64,000 bases of DNA, from assembly GCF_963583255.1 (NCBI RefSeq), contig NC_084809.1:3266001-3330000 (forward strand), read 5' to 3'. This document shows, in pieces, positions 63,796-64,000 of this stretch; positions within the stretch are counted from its first letter, which is position 1; each line of letters starts with the position of its first letter. The notes under the pieces are model-generated. The model was not told where the DNA came from. It saw only the letters and a program-made list of their open reading frames with translations, and ran no database searches. The DNA comes from Pyrus communis (taxonomy: Eukaryota > Streptophyta > Magnoliopsida > Rosales > Rosaceae). Position numbers and translations under genes: made by a program.

Positions 63796-64000
63796 GGCTG
63801 GTTTGGTATTGCTGTGCTTTGAAAAAAACCTGCTTTTGCTGTGCTGTGAAAATAAGCAGCTGTGAAATAAAGCAGCAGAGTGTTTGGTAAACTTTTTTGT
63901 AAAAGTGCTTTTGAAAAAAAAAAACAGTATTATAATGTTTAGTAAACTTTTATGTAAAACAGATGTGAAAAAAAGCCTGTTTTTCAAAGCTGGGTTTTGC
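63796..64000. mobile_element. MITE, same ends as 29999-30183, cut by window edge
   Basis: It starts GCTGGTTTGGTATTGCTGTG and has the GCTTTTGCTGTGCTGTGAAAA interior of this family. It lies in the intron upstream of the UGT pseudogene exon. The right end is outside the window. Confidence 0.55.

Overview
This is plant nuclear DNA. Genes are rich in introns with GT-AG splice sites, intergenic DNA is AT-rich, and several proteins are plant-type (plastid biotin carboxyl carrier protein, a PHD-finger-bearing SCC2, a family-1 glucosyltransferase, an FBD-type F-box protein). The mobile elements are also plant-type: Cassandra elements with 5S rRNA-like LTRs, a tRNA-derived SINE, MITEs and a Helitron. 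The repeat families look like those of Rosaceae, perhaps the apple/pear group. That placement is an inference from memory and was not tested.

Region 1 (1-16.6 kb) is a segmental duplication of a gene I cannot name, with two membrane-spanning segments near its C-terminal domain. Copy A (2-2649, 5' end outside the window) is open across five exons. Copy B (11.5-15.4 kb) has a decayed, internally repetitive 5' part and an intact 3' half. Different elements separate and interrupt the copies: a Mutator-like element with long terminal inverted repeats (253-924), a MITE (3120-3398), a 1.87-kb solo LTR with a perfect 5-bp target duplication (3443-5317), a 5.2-kb Helitron (6129-11316), and a Cassandra element in intron 2 of copy B. 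A large palindrome (about 13191-14651) is built through that Cassandra element and puts antisense copies of two exons in front of the real ones. It is the most unusual structure in the window.

Region 2 (16.6-30 kb) is ordinary gene space: an F-box/LRR/FBD gene (-), ribosomal protein S19 (-) back to back with the mitochondrial processing peptidase beta subunit (+) across a 338-bp shared promoter, then plastid acetyl-CoA carboxylase BCCP (+).

Region 3 (30.6-44.8 kb) holds the cohesin loader SCC2 on the minus strand (28 exons, about 1,808 residues by my boundaries), a dead alpha-expansin, and a small F-box gene.

Region 4 (44.8-64 kb) is mostly intergenic DNA with MITEs, a SINE, microsatellites and an 82-bp tandem duplication. 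It carries an UPBEAT1-like bHLH gene and a tandem duplication of a UGT83A1-like glucosyltransferase. The first UGT copy is intact. The second has three stop codons in exon 2 and is broken up downstream by a nested non-LTR insertion with a 19-bp target duplication and by a rearranged Cassandra element. The genes do not form an operon-like unit. The duplicated pairs are useful because each copy serves as the empty-site reference for insertions in the other.
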